From Rhizobium lentis (GTDB lineage: Bacteria > Pseudomonadota > Alphaproteobacteria > Rhizobiales > Rhizobiaceae), in the NCBI RefSeq assembly GCF_014200175.1, contig NZ_JACHBD010000008.1, forward strand, positions 248,001 to 312,000: a stretch of 64,000 bases of DNA. The letters run 5' to 3'. Of this stretch, positions 1 to 7,382 are shown piece after piece. Below the pieces are notes generated by a model. It was not told the DNA's origin and made no database searches. It worked only from the letters and a program-made list of their open reading frames with translations. The translations under genes and the position numbers were made by a program. Position 1 is the first letter of the stretch, and the number at the start of each line of letters is the position of its first letter.

Positions 1-228
1 ATCACCGTCATGGCCGGCATCATGATCATGGACGAAATTGCCGAACTGACGCGCCGCGTTGCCGGCCTGGAATCCGAGCTCGAGTCGCTGCGCGGCAACC
101 GCGACACGGTGCTTGCCGCGACCGCCCGCACCGAGGAAACGCTGGCGGCAGCGCTCAGCGAGGTGTCGAGCCGCATCCGCGGCATCACCGACAAGCTAAA
201 CGGTCGCTCCGCCCCCGAGCTCAATTGA
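1..228 (+). CDS. zapA: Cell division protein ZapA (3' part)
   Basis: The reading frame is open from the first base (ITVMAGIMIMDEIAEL...), so the gene begins before the window; 75 residues of the C-terminal half are seen. ZapA binds FtsZ and bundles its filaments at the division site. The visible part is a long helix with regular hydrophobic spacing (EIAELTRRVAGLESELESLR), which fits the C-terminal coiled-coil dimerisation arm of the family; the globular N-terminal head is outside the window. A 6S RNA gene follows directly, the arrangement known from many proteobacteria, and this supports the call. The ATG at 10 is internal, not the start. Confidence 0.85.
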   Translation: MTVMAGIMIMDEIAELTRRVAGLESELESLRGNRDTVLAATARTEETLAAALSEVSSRIRGITDKLNGRSAPELN

Positions 229-284
229 CTTCAATTAAATCGGTCCGGCCTGCCGTCGCCACTGGCGCGTCGATGCAAACGCCC

Positions 285-290
285 TTATAT
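285..290 (+). promoter_or_regulatory. -10 box of the 6S RNA promoter
   Basis: TTATAT lies seven bases before the predicted 5' end of 6S RNA. No good -35 box is seen about 17 bases upstream, so the promoter may rely on the -10 region or a divergent -35. Confidence 0.4.
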
Positions 291-297
291 ATCGCGA

Positions 298-455
298 TGC
301 GGTCTGCGCCTCTCGACAGGAACCACAATCCCTGGGGCCATACTCGATCCAAAGGGAGCTGTCCCTGGCCAGGCCCGTGGGCCTGGACACACGGTGCCCA
401 CCTACGTTTGTAGGCGCCCAGGATCGTAAACATCCATCGGTCGTCGTGGATCGCA
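298..455 (+). ncRNA. ssrS: 6S RNA (regulator of RNA polymerase)
   Basis: The position directly after zapA is the classical site of ssrS. The ends pair: TGCGGTC (298-304) with GATCGCA (449-455), giving a 158-nt RNA close to the usual 6S length. Inside are the paired blocks CCCTGGGG (330-337) and GGGAGCTGTCCCTGG (354-368), then GGTGCCCACCTACG, typical of alphaproteobacterial 6S RNA. 6S RNA mimics an open promoter and holds housekeeping sigma-factor polymerase in stationary phase. A TTATAT box at 285-290 lies about seven bases before the 5' end. The end points are inferred from the closing stem only. Confidence 0.85.
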
Positions 456-651
456 CTTCTCTCCATCGCCGGCAAAGGCAGCAGATCGATAGGCGAACGC
501 GGCTCGTGCGTCGGCCTTTTTTGCGCAGGTGCGACTACCTCCTTTATGACGGTATCGTGATATCTGGATGACGCATTCTCGCTTCTGCGATTCAGCACCC
601 CTAAAACGCGTCGCATCAAAATTTGATTCATGCGCTTTAGCCCTTTGTTTT

Positions 652-699
652 ATGCATGTCATTGTCCGGAACAGCTGCACAAGTCCGGGCGACATGCAT
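652..699. repeat. REP-like rhizobial palindrome
   Basis: ATGCATGTC (652-660) and GACATGCAT (691-699) form a perfect 9-bp inverted repeat. The inner arms TTGTCCGGA and TCCGGGCGA extend the hairpin. This is the short intergenic hairpin type common in Rhizobium genomes. It touches the stop codon of the minus-strand SDR gene (699-701), so it would form an RNA hairpin at the 3' end of that message. The rest of 456-651 shows no convincing gene or motif. Confidence 0.7.
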
Positions 700-1682
700 T
701 AATCGACCGGATAGGGCCCTTCGGCGAAATTTTCGTCGTGATAGCCTTTGGAGCCGACCTCGAGCGACAATGGGCTGCGCCATTCGCGTTTCTGCCGCAG
801 GCAATCGAGCACGAAGCGGAAATCATAGCGCGGCTGCCAGCCGAGTTCGCGCCGTGCGCGCTCGTTCACGTAGACGCGGTCGAGCGCCGGGAACATCTTC
901 CAGCCATGTTCGGCATAGAGGCCGCGGACTCCCGGAAAGAGCCGCTCGACGGCCGCAGGCGCGTCGCGCCTGATCTCGGCGAGATCGTCTGGTGAAAACG
1001 GCGTGGTGGCCGAGATGATGTAGCGACTGAAGCCGATCGGACGCGCCTTTTCGAGGGCGAGGAGATGGGCGCCGACCACATCGGCGATATCGACGCGGCG
1101 ATGGAGCAACTCGTTGGCCTGGGCATTTGCCGGCGAATAGGCGTTGCGAATGTCAGGATCGTCGTCGCTCTCGGGAAAGAAACGCGACGTCCTCAGAATA
1201 GCGACCGGCAATGCGAATTTGCGAGCGAAGAGTTCGCACATACTTTCGGCAGCGAGTTTGGTCACGCCGTAAATGTTCCTCGCGACCGGAAGCACGTCCT
1301 CGGTGATCCATGCGGCCGGTTGGCCGGCGGCCGGCGTCAATGCCGCGCCGAAGGTGCTGGTGGTGCTGGTGAAGACGAAACTTGCAACGCGTGCGGCGGC
1401 CGCCTCTTCAAGCAGGTTGAGCGTGCCGCCGATATTGGTGTCGACGAAATCCTGACTGCCGTGAGTGGCCACATGCGGCTTGTGCAGCGTGGCGGCATGG
1501 ATGACGCGGCTGATTCCCGACATCGCCTGCCGGACGAAGCCGCGGTCGCCGATGGAGCCGACTGCGTCGGTGAAATCCGAAGGCTTGATGTCGATGCCGC
1601 GCGCCGATCGGCTTTGCGCCTTCAGGACGCGCATCAGCGCCTCGCCGAGATGGCCGGCGCTTCCCGTCACCAGTATCGTCAT
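699..1682 (-). CDS. Extended-SDR NAD(P)-dependent epimerase/dehydratase
   Basis: 327 residues. The nucleotide-binding loop TGSAGHLGEAL is at the very N terminus (residues 6-16). Residues near 105 (TSTTSTFG) and the catalytic YGVTK near 138 complete the extended short-chain dehydrogenase Ser/Tyr/Lys arrangement. The substrate is probably a nucleotide sugar or small sugar derivative, but nothing fixes it. The ATG at 1682 has a GGAGA element about nine bases upstream. It lies downstream of the XRE regulator gene on the same strand (67-bp gap) and may be its target. Confidence 0.8.
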   Translation of the reverse strand: MTILVTGSAGHLGEALMRVLKAQSRSARGIDIKPSDFTDAVGSIGDRGFVRQAMSGISRVIHAATLHKPHVATHGSQDFVDTNIGGTLNLLEEAAAARVASFVFTSTTSTFGAALTPAAGQPAAWITEDVLPVARNIYGVTKLAAESMCELFARKFALPVAILRTSRFFPESDDDPDIRNAYSPANAQANELLHRRVDIADVVGAHLLALEKARPIGFSRYIISATTPFSPDDLAEIRRDAPAAVERLFPGVRGLYAEHGWKMFPALDRVYVNERARRELGWQPRYDFRFVLDCLRQKREWRSPLSLEVGSKGYHDENFAEGPYPVD

Positions 1683-1749
1683 CGCATTTTCTCCAGACCG
1701 TTTCCGCGGCGGAGGCTATTGAGACCGGCATTTTCGGACAACGCATAAA

Positions 1750-2316
1750 TTATGCATGGGGATGCAGGAAAGCTGCAGGCTCGGCGACGGTGGTGACGAG
1801 GCGCCCGGCGCTGCCGTCGGAAAGCATGATCCGTTCCCAGGTGACGCGGCCGGCGACAATCGGCAGGCGCGCATTGCCGTTGGCGCCGGTATCGAATGTC
1901 AACGACATGAGCCTGCCCTCATGCCAGCCGCAGGCCTCCAGCGATTGTTCGGCGGCGGCGATCTCGGCGGAAGCGTAGGGGAAAAGAGAGCGGCCGAGTA
2001 AAGCGTCGATCGGTGCACGCCATTCCGACTGCCGTGGACGGGAGGCGGACAGCAACCGGTGGGTACTGTCGCAGATCAGATGCACAGGCCGGAGGCAATC
2101 CTCGACCAGCCGTTTCAAAGCGGCATCGGCTGCGGCATGGTGCGGCGAGGCGAAAATTCGTTCCAGCTTGACGGCCTGCTCCGGCGAGAGGGCAAGTTGA
2201 TCTCGCTCCCAGCGCGAGACGGTCGCCTGATTGACGCCGAGGAGTTCGGCGAGGTGTTGCTGCTTCATGCTGCGCAGCAGCCGCATGCGGCGTATGCCGG
2301 CCCCCGATATCGTCAT
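1750..2316 (-). CDS. XRE-family helix-turn-helix transcriptional regulator
   Basis: 188 residues. An N-terminal Cro/CI-type HTH (about residues 5-55) reads MRLLRSMKQQHLAELLGVNQATVSRWERDQLALSP, with the recognition helix around NQATVSRWERD. The C-terminal 120 residues are unrecognised and may sense a ligand. I chose the ATG at 2316, which has a GGCGGG element seven bases upstream; an upstream ATG at 2346 has no better site. It lies between an ArsR-type gene and an SDR gene on the same strand, so it may be autoregulated and control the SDR gene. Confidence 0.8.
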   Translation of the reverse strand: MTISGAGIRRMRLLRSMKQQHLAELLGVNQATVSRWERDQLALSPEQAVKLERIFASPHHAAADAALKRLVEDCLRPVHLICDSTHRLLSASRPRQSEWRAPIDALLGRSLFPYASAEIAAAEQSLEACGWHEGRLMSLTFDTGANGNARLPIVAGRVTWERIMLSDGSAGRLVTTVAEPAAFLHPHA

Positions 2317-2386
2317 TTGTCCCGCCTCTTGTCTTTTGGCCAGCATAGGATTGCGGCCGGCCGGGAGGCAAGGTGGGGTGCCCCGG

Positions 2387-2722
2387 TCATTGTTGCGGCG
2401 GGCCTTCGAGATCGCTTCTCAGCCGATCGAGGATCGACAGTGCATGACCGGCATAGGCGCTGATCCAGCGATCGTAGATCTGCTTGATCGGCAGGCTGTT
2501 CAGGTGGTTCCAGCGTTCGCGCCCCTCCTTCCTGGCGATGACCAGATCGGCTTCCTCCAGCACTTTCAGATGCTGCATCACCGTGCAGCGGTCCATGTCA
2601 GGAAACATCTCGCAAAGGGTCCCTGTGGTGCGGGGGCCATCCTTGAGCAGATCGAGAATCTCGCGGCGGCGATGATGCGCCAATGCCTTGAAAACAGGAT
2701 CGTCGGTTGATTCGCTTGACAT
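2387..2722 (-). CDS. ArsR-family winged-helix repressor
   Basis: 111 residues with a complete winged-helix fold: FKALAHHRRREILDLLKDGPRTTGTLCEMFP, then the recognition helix DRCTVMQHLKVLEEADLV and the wing RKEGRERWNHLN. No ArsR metal-binding CxC motif is present, so this looks like the subgroup that partners SRPBCC (AHSA1) proteins rather than a metal sensor. It is divergent from the SRPBCC gene at 2778, and a perfect palindrome covers its own start codon, which suggests repression of both genes. Confidence 0.87.
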   Translation of the reverse strand: MSSESTDDPVFKALAHHRRREILDLLKDGPRTTGTLCEMFPDMDRCTVMQHLKVLEEADLVIARKEGRERWNHLNSLPIKQIYDRWISAYAGHALSILDRLRSDLEGPPQQ

Positions 2723-2740
2723 GTTATATTTTTATAACAT
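2721..2740. promoter_or_regulatory. Operator palindrome between arsR-type and SRPBCC genes
   Basis: ATGTTATA (2721-2728) and TATAACAT (2733-2740) are exact inverted copies separated by TTTT. The site overlaps the start codon of the minus-strand ArsR-type gene and lies 37 bases before the SRPBCC gene. Its shape (AT-rich, about 20 bp, twofold symmetric) is typical of ArsR-family operators. The pairing with this regulator is inferred from position. Confidence 0.7.
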
Positions 2741-2777
2741 AATGAGCGCAGACACAATGGAGAAGAGGAGCAATGCT

Positions 2778-3260
2778 ATGTCACTCGGAATCCGCATTTC
2801 CGGCCGCATCGGCCGTCCCGTCACAGAGGTGTTCGACGCCGTCGTCAATCCGAAGAAGCTCAGCAGCTATTTCACCACAATCGGTGGGGCGAGCGCCCCG
2901 CTCGTCCAGGGCACGACCGTAACCTGGTGGAAGGATGCGCCGGTCGAGGTCGTCGAACTCGTGCCGGAAAGTCGCATCGTGCTCCGGTGGGATGGCGGCA
3001 CCGGCGAGGACAAGACGAGGTACAAGACGCTGGTAGAGATGAATTTCAAACCGCTGGAGGATGGCGGTACGCTGGTGACGATTGCCGAGAATGGCTGGCG
3101 CGAGGACGAAGCCGGCCGGCGCGGCACCTATCTCAATTGCGAAGGCTGGACGCAGATGCTTTGCTGCATGAAGGCCTTCGTCGAGTACGGTATCAACCTG
3201 CGCGAAGGCATGTTCCTCAGTGAGATGAAGGGTGAACCGGCCAGCGCGCCCGATGAGTGA
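2778..3260 (+). CDS. SRPBCC (AHSA1/START-like) domain protein
   Basis: 160 residues spanning one SRPBCC fold: the N-terminal strand GIRISGRIGRPVTEVFDAVVNPKKLSSYFTT, a central ESRIVLRW strand, and a long C-terminal helix around GWTQMLCCMKAFVEYG. Such proteins bind hydrophobic ligands in a deep cavity; the ligand here is unknown. The start at 2778 is set by AGAGGAG at 2764-2770. Upstream in-frame starts would run into the operator. It pairs with the divergent ArsR-type repressor, a common stress-response pairing whose trigger is usually unknown. Confidence 0.8.
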   Translation: MSLGIRISGRIGRPVTEVFDAVVNPKKLSSYFTTIGGASAPLVQGTTVTWWKDAPVEVVELVPESRIVLRWDGGTGEDKTRYKTLVEMNFKPLEDGGTLVTIAENGWREDEAGRRGTYLNCEGWTQMLCCMKAFVEYGINLREGMFLSEMKGEPASAPDE

Positions 3261-3265
3261 TGAAT

Positions 3266-3302
3266 GAGCCGGCGTCGGGCTCTTCGGTCCGACGCCGGCT
3301 CG
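3266..3302 (+). terminator. Strong hairpin after the SRPBCC gene
   Basis: GAGCCGGCGTCGG and CCGACGCCGGCTC are exact 13-bp inverted copies around a ten-base loop, six bases after the stop codon. No T-run follows, so it may stabilise the 3' end or act with Rho rather than being a simple intrinsic terminator. Confidence 0.5.
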
Positions 3303-3413
3303 CCGCGGCGCGATCGTCGGAGGCACGGATACGGCCGAGACTTCGCTTGCCTGTCACACTGCGGGTGCTAGTTTCCGGAGTCGATACTTCATTTCGGTTT
3401 CCAGGAGATTCAT

Positions 3414-4445
3414 ATGCAGCTTGGCATGATTGGTTTGGGCCGCATGGGCAACTACATGGTCCAGCGCCTGATGCGGGGCGGTCACGAATGCGTCGTCTAT
3501 GACGCAAGACCCGAAAGCGTTGCCGAGCTCGCAGGCCTCGGCGCGATCGGAAGCGCGTCGCTCGAGGAATTCGTCTCGAAGCTGCAGCATCCCAGGGCGA
3601 TCTGGCTGATGCTACCGGCGGCGATCGTCGATAAGGTGCTTTCGAGCCTGGTGCCGCTGCTTCAGAACGGCGATATCGTCATCGACGGCGGCAATTCCTA
3701 TTATCACGACGATATCCGGCGCGGCGCCGAACTGATCACCAAAGGCATTCATTATGTCGATGTCGGCACTAGCGGCGGCGTCTTCGGCCTGGAACGCGGC
3801 TATTGCCTGATGATCGGCGGCGAAAAGAGCGCCGTCGCGCATCTTTCGCCAATCTTCGCAACACTCGCCCCCGGCGTCGGCAAGACGGAAGCATCGCCCA
3901 ATCGCACCGCCGAAGCGGCTGCGGCCAGCACCGCGGAACAGGGCTACCTGCATTGCGGCCCGCATGGCGCCGGCCATTTCGTCAAGATGGTCCATAACGG
4001 CATCGAATACGGCCTGATGGCCGCCTATGCCGAGGGCATCAACATCCTGAAACACGCCAATATCGGCGCCGCCTCGCATGAGGCCGATGCGGAGACCGCG
4101 CCGCTCGCCCATCCCGAACATTTCCAATACGATTTCAATCTGCAGGATGTCGCCGAAGTCTGGCGCCGCGGCAGCGTCATCACCTCGTGGCTGCTCGATC
4201 TCACCGCCGATGCGCTGCATGCCGATCCGGCACTTTCGAAGTTTGCCGGCCGCGTCTCAGATAGCGGCGAGGGGCGCTGGACGATCATGGCGGCAATCGA
4301 TGAAAGCGTGCCGACGCCGGTGCTGAGTGCGGCTCTCTACGGCCGCTTCGCCTCGCGCGACAATGACGAGTTCGCCAACAAGATTCTGTCGGCGATGCGC
4401 GCCGGCTTCGGCGGCCACGTGGAAAAGGCGGCGCCGAAATCTTAA
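3414..4445 (+). CDS. gnd: 6-phosphogluconate dehydrogenase, decarboxylating (short GndA/YqeC type)
   Basis: 343 residues. Converts 6-phosphogluconate to ribulose 5-phosphate and CO2 while reducing NAD(P)+, in the oxidative pentose phosphate pathway. The Rossmann loop GLGRMG is at residues 8-13. IDGGNSYYHDD and the substrate loop VGTSGGVFGLERGYCLMIGG mark the family. The catalytic region HCGPHGAGHFVKMVHNGIEYG contains the conserved Lys and the HNGIEYG motif. The length fits the short form of about 300-340 residues, not the 470-residue classical form. CCAGGAG lies seven bases before the ATG. No operon partners are seen. Confidence 0.9.
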   Translation: MQLGMIGLGRMGNYMVQRLMRGGHECVVYDARPESVAELAGLGAIGSASLEEFVSKLQHPRAIWLMLPAAIVDKVLSSLVPLLQNGDIVIDGGNSYYHDDIRRGAELITKGIHYVDVGTSGGVFGLERGYCLMIGGEKSAVAHLSPIFATLAPGVGKTEASPNRTAEAAAASTAEQGYLHCGPHGAGHFVKMVHNGIEYGLMAAYAEGINILKHANIGAASHEADAETAPLAHPEHFQYDFNLQDVAEVWRRGSVITSWLLDLTADALHADPALSKFAGRVSDSGEGRWTIMAAIDESVPTPVLSAALYGRFASRDNDEFANKILSAMRAGFGGHVEKAAPKS

Positions 4446-4480
4446 GGGGCCGCAGCTGAATCCTGTTTTAAATTAACTAT

Positions 4481-4530
4481 TAGAGCATGATGTCGTCCGA
4501 AAATCGCTGACATTTTTCGGCATCATGACT
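4481..4530. repeat. Short rhizobial palindromic repeat
   Basis: The arms AGCATGATGTCGTCCGAAAA and TTTTTCGGCATCATGACT pair with few mismatches into a hairpin of about 50 bases. This is a frequent intergenic hairpin type in Rhizobium. It lies between gnd and the MscS gene and may define the end of the gnd message. Confidence 0.65.
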
Positions 4531-4651
4531 AGCCATTGGTATGGTTTTCCTGCCGCCTTGCTGGCGGCTGCGGTCACGAGTATCCATTGCGGAAAGGGAG
4601 ATGTCGGGGCTGCTTCAATCCAAGCGGCCGACACTCCATTGGAGGGCGGTC

Positions 4652-6763
4652 ATGGGACGCGGCACGGCGGCGGGCTTAAAAGCCGCCATATTCGGCATCT
4701 TGGCATTCGTTGCGCTTTTCTCTGCGGCTTCGCCTGGTTTTCCCCAAACGCCTGTGCAGGCGCCGGCTTCAAATACCCCGCCGGCTCAGGTGCGTGAGAT
4801 GATGCAGCTCATGCAGGCACCGGAGGTCAAGCAGTGGATGGCGACGCAGATGGCGGCACCCTCTGCGGCCGAATCGACGACCCAGAACCAGATGTCGGTT
4901 CTCTCGGGCCTGCTGCAGCATGCCCGCCGGCATGTCTCGATGGTGTCCGACGCGGCAATGATCTTGCCCTCGCAGATCGGCAATGCGTCCTCGCTGTTCT
5001 TCGGTGAGCTCGCCGCCACCGGCTGGAGTCGAATGATCGCGCAATTCCTGGCGATCTTCCTGCTCGGAGCCATCGTCGAAAGCATGGCCCGCTATGCCTT
5101 CCGCCGTCGTCGGCGGCGCCTGGCTCAAATGGCGGGCATGCATCTGACGCCGCGCGTCGTGCCGGCTCTCATTTTCGCCGCGGCAACCATGCTCGCGCTT
5201 TTCAGTCTCAGCTGGCCGCCGCTCAGCCAGAGCGTCGCAATCCTCTGCGCCATCGCGCTCATCGTCCAGCGTTTCACGATTTGCCTGGGCGGCGTCTTGG
5301 TCGATCTCATCGGGCTGGCGCGGGCCGAGGAAGAGCGGCAAGGCGCGACCGTGCCGACCATGCCGTCACGCGCCGTCGCGCACTTCTGGTATCGCCGCTC
5401 TGCGATCTTCGTCATTTATTTTATGCTTGGCTGGGCGGCTATCCAGTCGATGGAGCCGCTCGGCTTTTCCCCGAGCGCCCGGCTCTTCGTTGGCTACATC
5501 CTCGGCATCGGGCTGCTGTTGATCGCGATCGAAGCTGTCTGGTCGCGGCCTCAGAAGGACGAGAAGCGCGGTCATGGGATTTCCTGGGCGCTCACCATTT
5601 ATTTCCTATTGCTCTGGGGGCTGTGGGTCACGGGGTTCAACTGGCTGCTCTGGCTCGGCATCTATGTGCTGATGCTGCCGCGGGTGCTCGCCGTCTCGAC
5701 GATTGCGGTGAAATCGTTGCAGCAGACCGAGGCAAGCTTCCTTGCCACGCGCCGCATTGCGGCCGTATTGCTAGACCGCGGCGTGCGGGCGCTGATTATC
5801 GGATTCGCGGCCATCTGGCTCGGCCATCTGCTCGGCGTCGGCGCCGACACAATGGCGGCCGGCGACAAAATAGTCGATAAGATCGCCCGCGGCGTCATCG
5901 GCGGAATCATCATCCTGCTTGCTGCCGATCTGCTCTGGCACGTCGTTAAAGCCTATATCGACGGCAAGCTGCTCGGCTCGCCCTTGGACGGCGGCGCGAC
6001 GGACGAGGAGAAGGCCAAACATGCACGGTTTCAGACGCTGCTGCCGATCTTCCGCAATATCCTTGCCGTGGTCATCGCCGTCATTGCGGTTCTCATGGTG
6101 CTCTCGGGCCTCGGCATCGAGATCGGGCCATTGATTGCCGGCGCCGGCGTCGTCGGCGTTGCGGTGGGTTTCGGCGCCCAGACGATCGTCAAGGACGTCA
6201 TCAGCGGCATGTTCTATCTCTGGGACGACGCCTTCCGCGTCGGCGAATATATCGAAAGCGGCAGTCACAAAGGCGTGGTCGAGGCCTTCAGCCTGCGCTC
6301 GGTGAAGCTCCGGCATCATCGCGGTCCGCTGACGACGGTGCCGTTTGGCGAACTTGGCGCGGTAAAGAACCTGAACCGCGATTGGACGATCGACAAGATC
6401 AGCCTCAACGTTACCTACGACACCGATCTCGTCAAAGCGAAGAAGGTGATCAAGCAGATCGGCCAGACGTTGCTCGAAAACCCGGAATTCGGCCCGCACA
6501 TCATCGAAACGCTGAAGATGAAAGGCGTCGAGCAGTTCGGTGAATTCGCGATCGAGATCCGCCTGTCGATGATGACGAAGCCTGGCGAACAGTTCGTTAT
6601 CCGCCGCAATGCACTGGCGATGATCCGCAATGCCTTCAAGGAAAACGGCATCGAATTCGCCGTGCCGACGGTGCAGGTGGCCGGCGATCGCGCAGTGGAC
6701 GTGGATGCCGCCGCGGCGCGCTATGCTGCGCATGCGCGGGCCGGCGGTGAGCCGGCCACCTGA
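4652..6763 (+). CDS. Large MscS-family mechanosensitive channel
   Basis: 703 residues. Gated by membrane tension to release solutes on osmotic down-shock. The N terminus carries a signal-like segment (AAIFGILAFVALFSAASPG), then a periplasmic stretch of about 100 residues and many membrane helices (residues 120-480). The pore helix and MscS core VVGVAVGFGAQTIVKDVISG lie near residue 500, followed by FYLWDDAFRVGEYIE and the cytoplasmic beta and vestibule domains. It is longer than E. coli MscS (286 residues) and resembles YbdG/YnaI-like multi-helix members. The start is chosen by GGAGGGCGG just before the ATG at 4652; an in-frame ATG at 4541 lacks this. Confidence 0.87.
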   Translation: MGRGTAAGLKAAIFGILAFVALFSAASPGFPQTPVQAPASNTPPAQVREMMQLMQAPEVKQWMATQMAAPSAAESTTQNQMSVLSGLLQHARRHVSMVSDAAMILPSQIGNASSLFFGELAATGWSRMIAQFLAIFLLGAIVESMARYAFRRRRRRLAQMAGMHLTPRVVPALIFAAATMLALFSLSWPPLSQSVAILCAIALIVQRFTICLGGVLVDLIGLARAEEERQGATVPTMPSRAVAHFWYRRSAIFVIYFMLGWAAIQSMEPLGFSPSARLFVGYILGIGLLLIAIEAVWSRPQKDEKRGHGISWALTIYFLLLWGLWVTGFNWLLWLGIYVLMLPRVLAVSTIAVKSLQQTEASFLATRRIAAVLLDRGVRALIIGFAAIWLGHLLGVGADTMAAGDKIVDKIARGVIGGIIILLAADLLWHVVKAYIDGKLLGSPLDGGATDEEKAKHARFQTLLPIFRNILAVVIAVIAVLMVLSGLGIEIGPLIAGAGVVGVAVGFGAQTIVKDVISGMFYLWDDAFRVGEYIESGSHKGVVEAFSLRSVKLRHHRGPLTTVPFGELGAVKNLNRDWTIDKISLNVTYDTDLVKAKKVIKQIGQTLLENPEFGPHIIETLKMKGVEQFGEFAIEIRLSMMTKPGEQFVIRRNALAMIRNAFKENGIEFAVPTVQVAGDRAVDVDAAAARYAAHARAGGEPAT

Positions 6764-6767
6764 CGTC

Positions 6768-7145
6768 TCACATCGCCGCAGCGGCTGCGGTGAGCAGACC
6801 ACCGATAATGGCCATGTTGCTTTTCCAGCTGTTGATGGCGCTGTCGCGGGCTGTGCCTTCCATGTCCCAGAAATTCAGCAGCATCACCGAGGCGGCAAGC
6901 GTGAAGATGATGAGGCCGAACGCTGCCGCGACGACGAAGAAACCCAGCGTCAGCAGGAGGCCGGCAGCAATTTGAAAGGCGCTGCCGGAAAGCAGCACCC
7001 ATTTCGCAAAAGGTATGCCGCGGGCTTCGATGGCGTCGGAAATCGGCACGACGACGAAAAAATGATGGATGCCGCCGGCAACGAAAAGACCGCCGAGCAG
7101 CAATCTGCCGATGATGAGGATCAGGAAGGCCAAGTCATCCTGCAT
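6768..7145 (-). CDS. DoxX-family small integral membrane protein
   Basis: 125 residues with four hydrophobic helices; FLILIIGRLLLGGLFVAGGIHHFF is the typical DoxX start, with conserved Gly and Arg in helix 1. Function of the family is poorly defined, with redox or quinone-linked roles proposed for some members. It is convergent with the MscS gene (stop codons five bases apart) and divergent from lpiA. Confidence 0.8.
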   Translation of the reverse strand: MQDDLAFLILIIGRLLLGGLFVAGGIHHFFVVVPISDAIEARGIPFAKWVLLSGSAFQIAAGLLLTLGFFVVAAAFGLIIFTLAASVMLLNFWDMEGTARDSAINSWKSNMAIIGGLLTAAAAAM

Positions 7146-7382
7146 GTCCAGTCTTTCGCTCGCGTCTCAAATCTTGGTCATGACAGCAAACTCTTCGCAA
7201 GCTTACGAAAATGCAATGTACCAATACAGTTGCCTGCGCAAATTCGCCCCAATTGAGGATAATTGAGGCGCAGGCGGCGCGGCTGGGGTAGCGGCGGCAT
7301 GGCTTCATAGAGCTTATATGCCCGTCATGTTACGTCTTCGAAAAATGATTCCCGCCGAGTTTGGAAATTGCGCAGGTACGAG

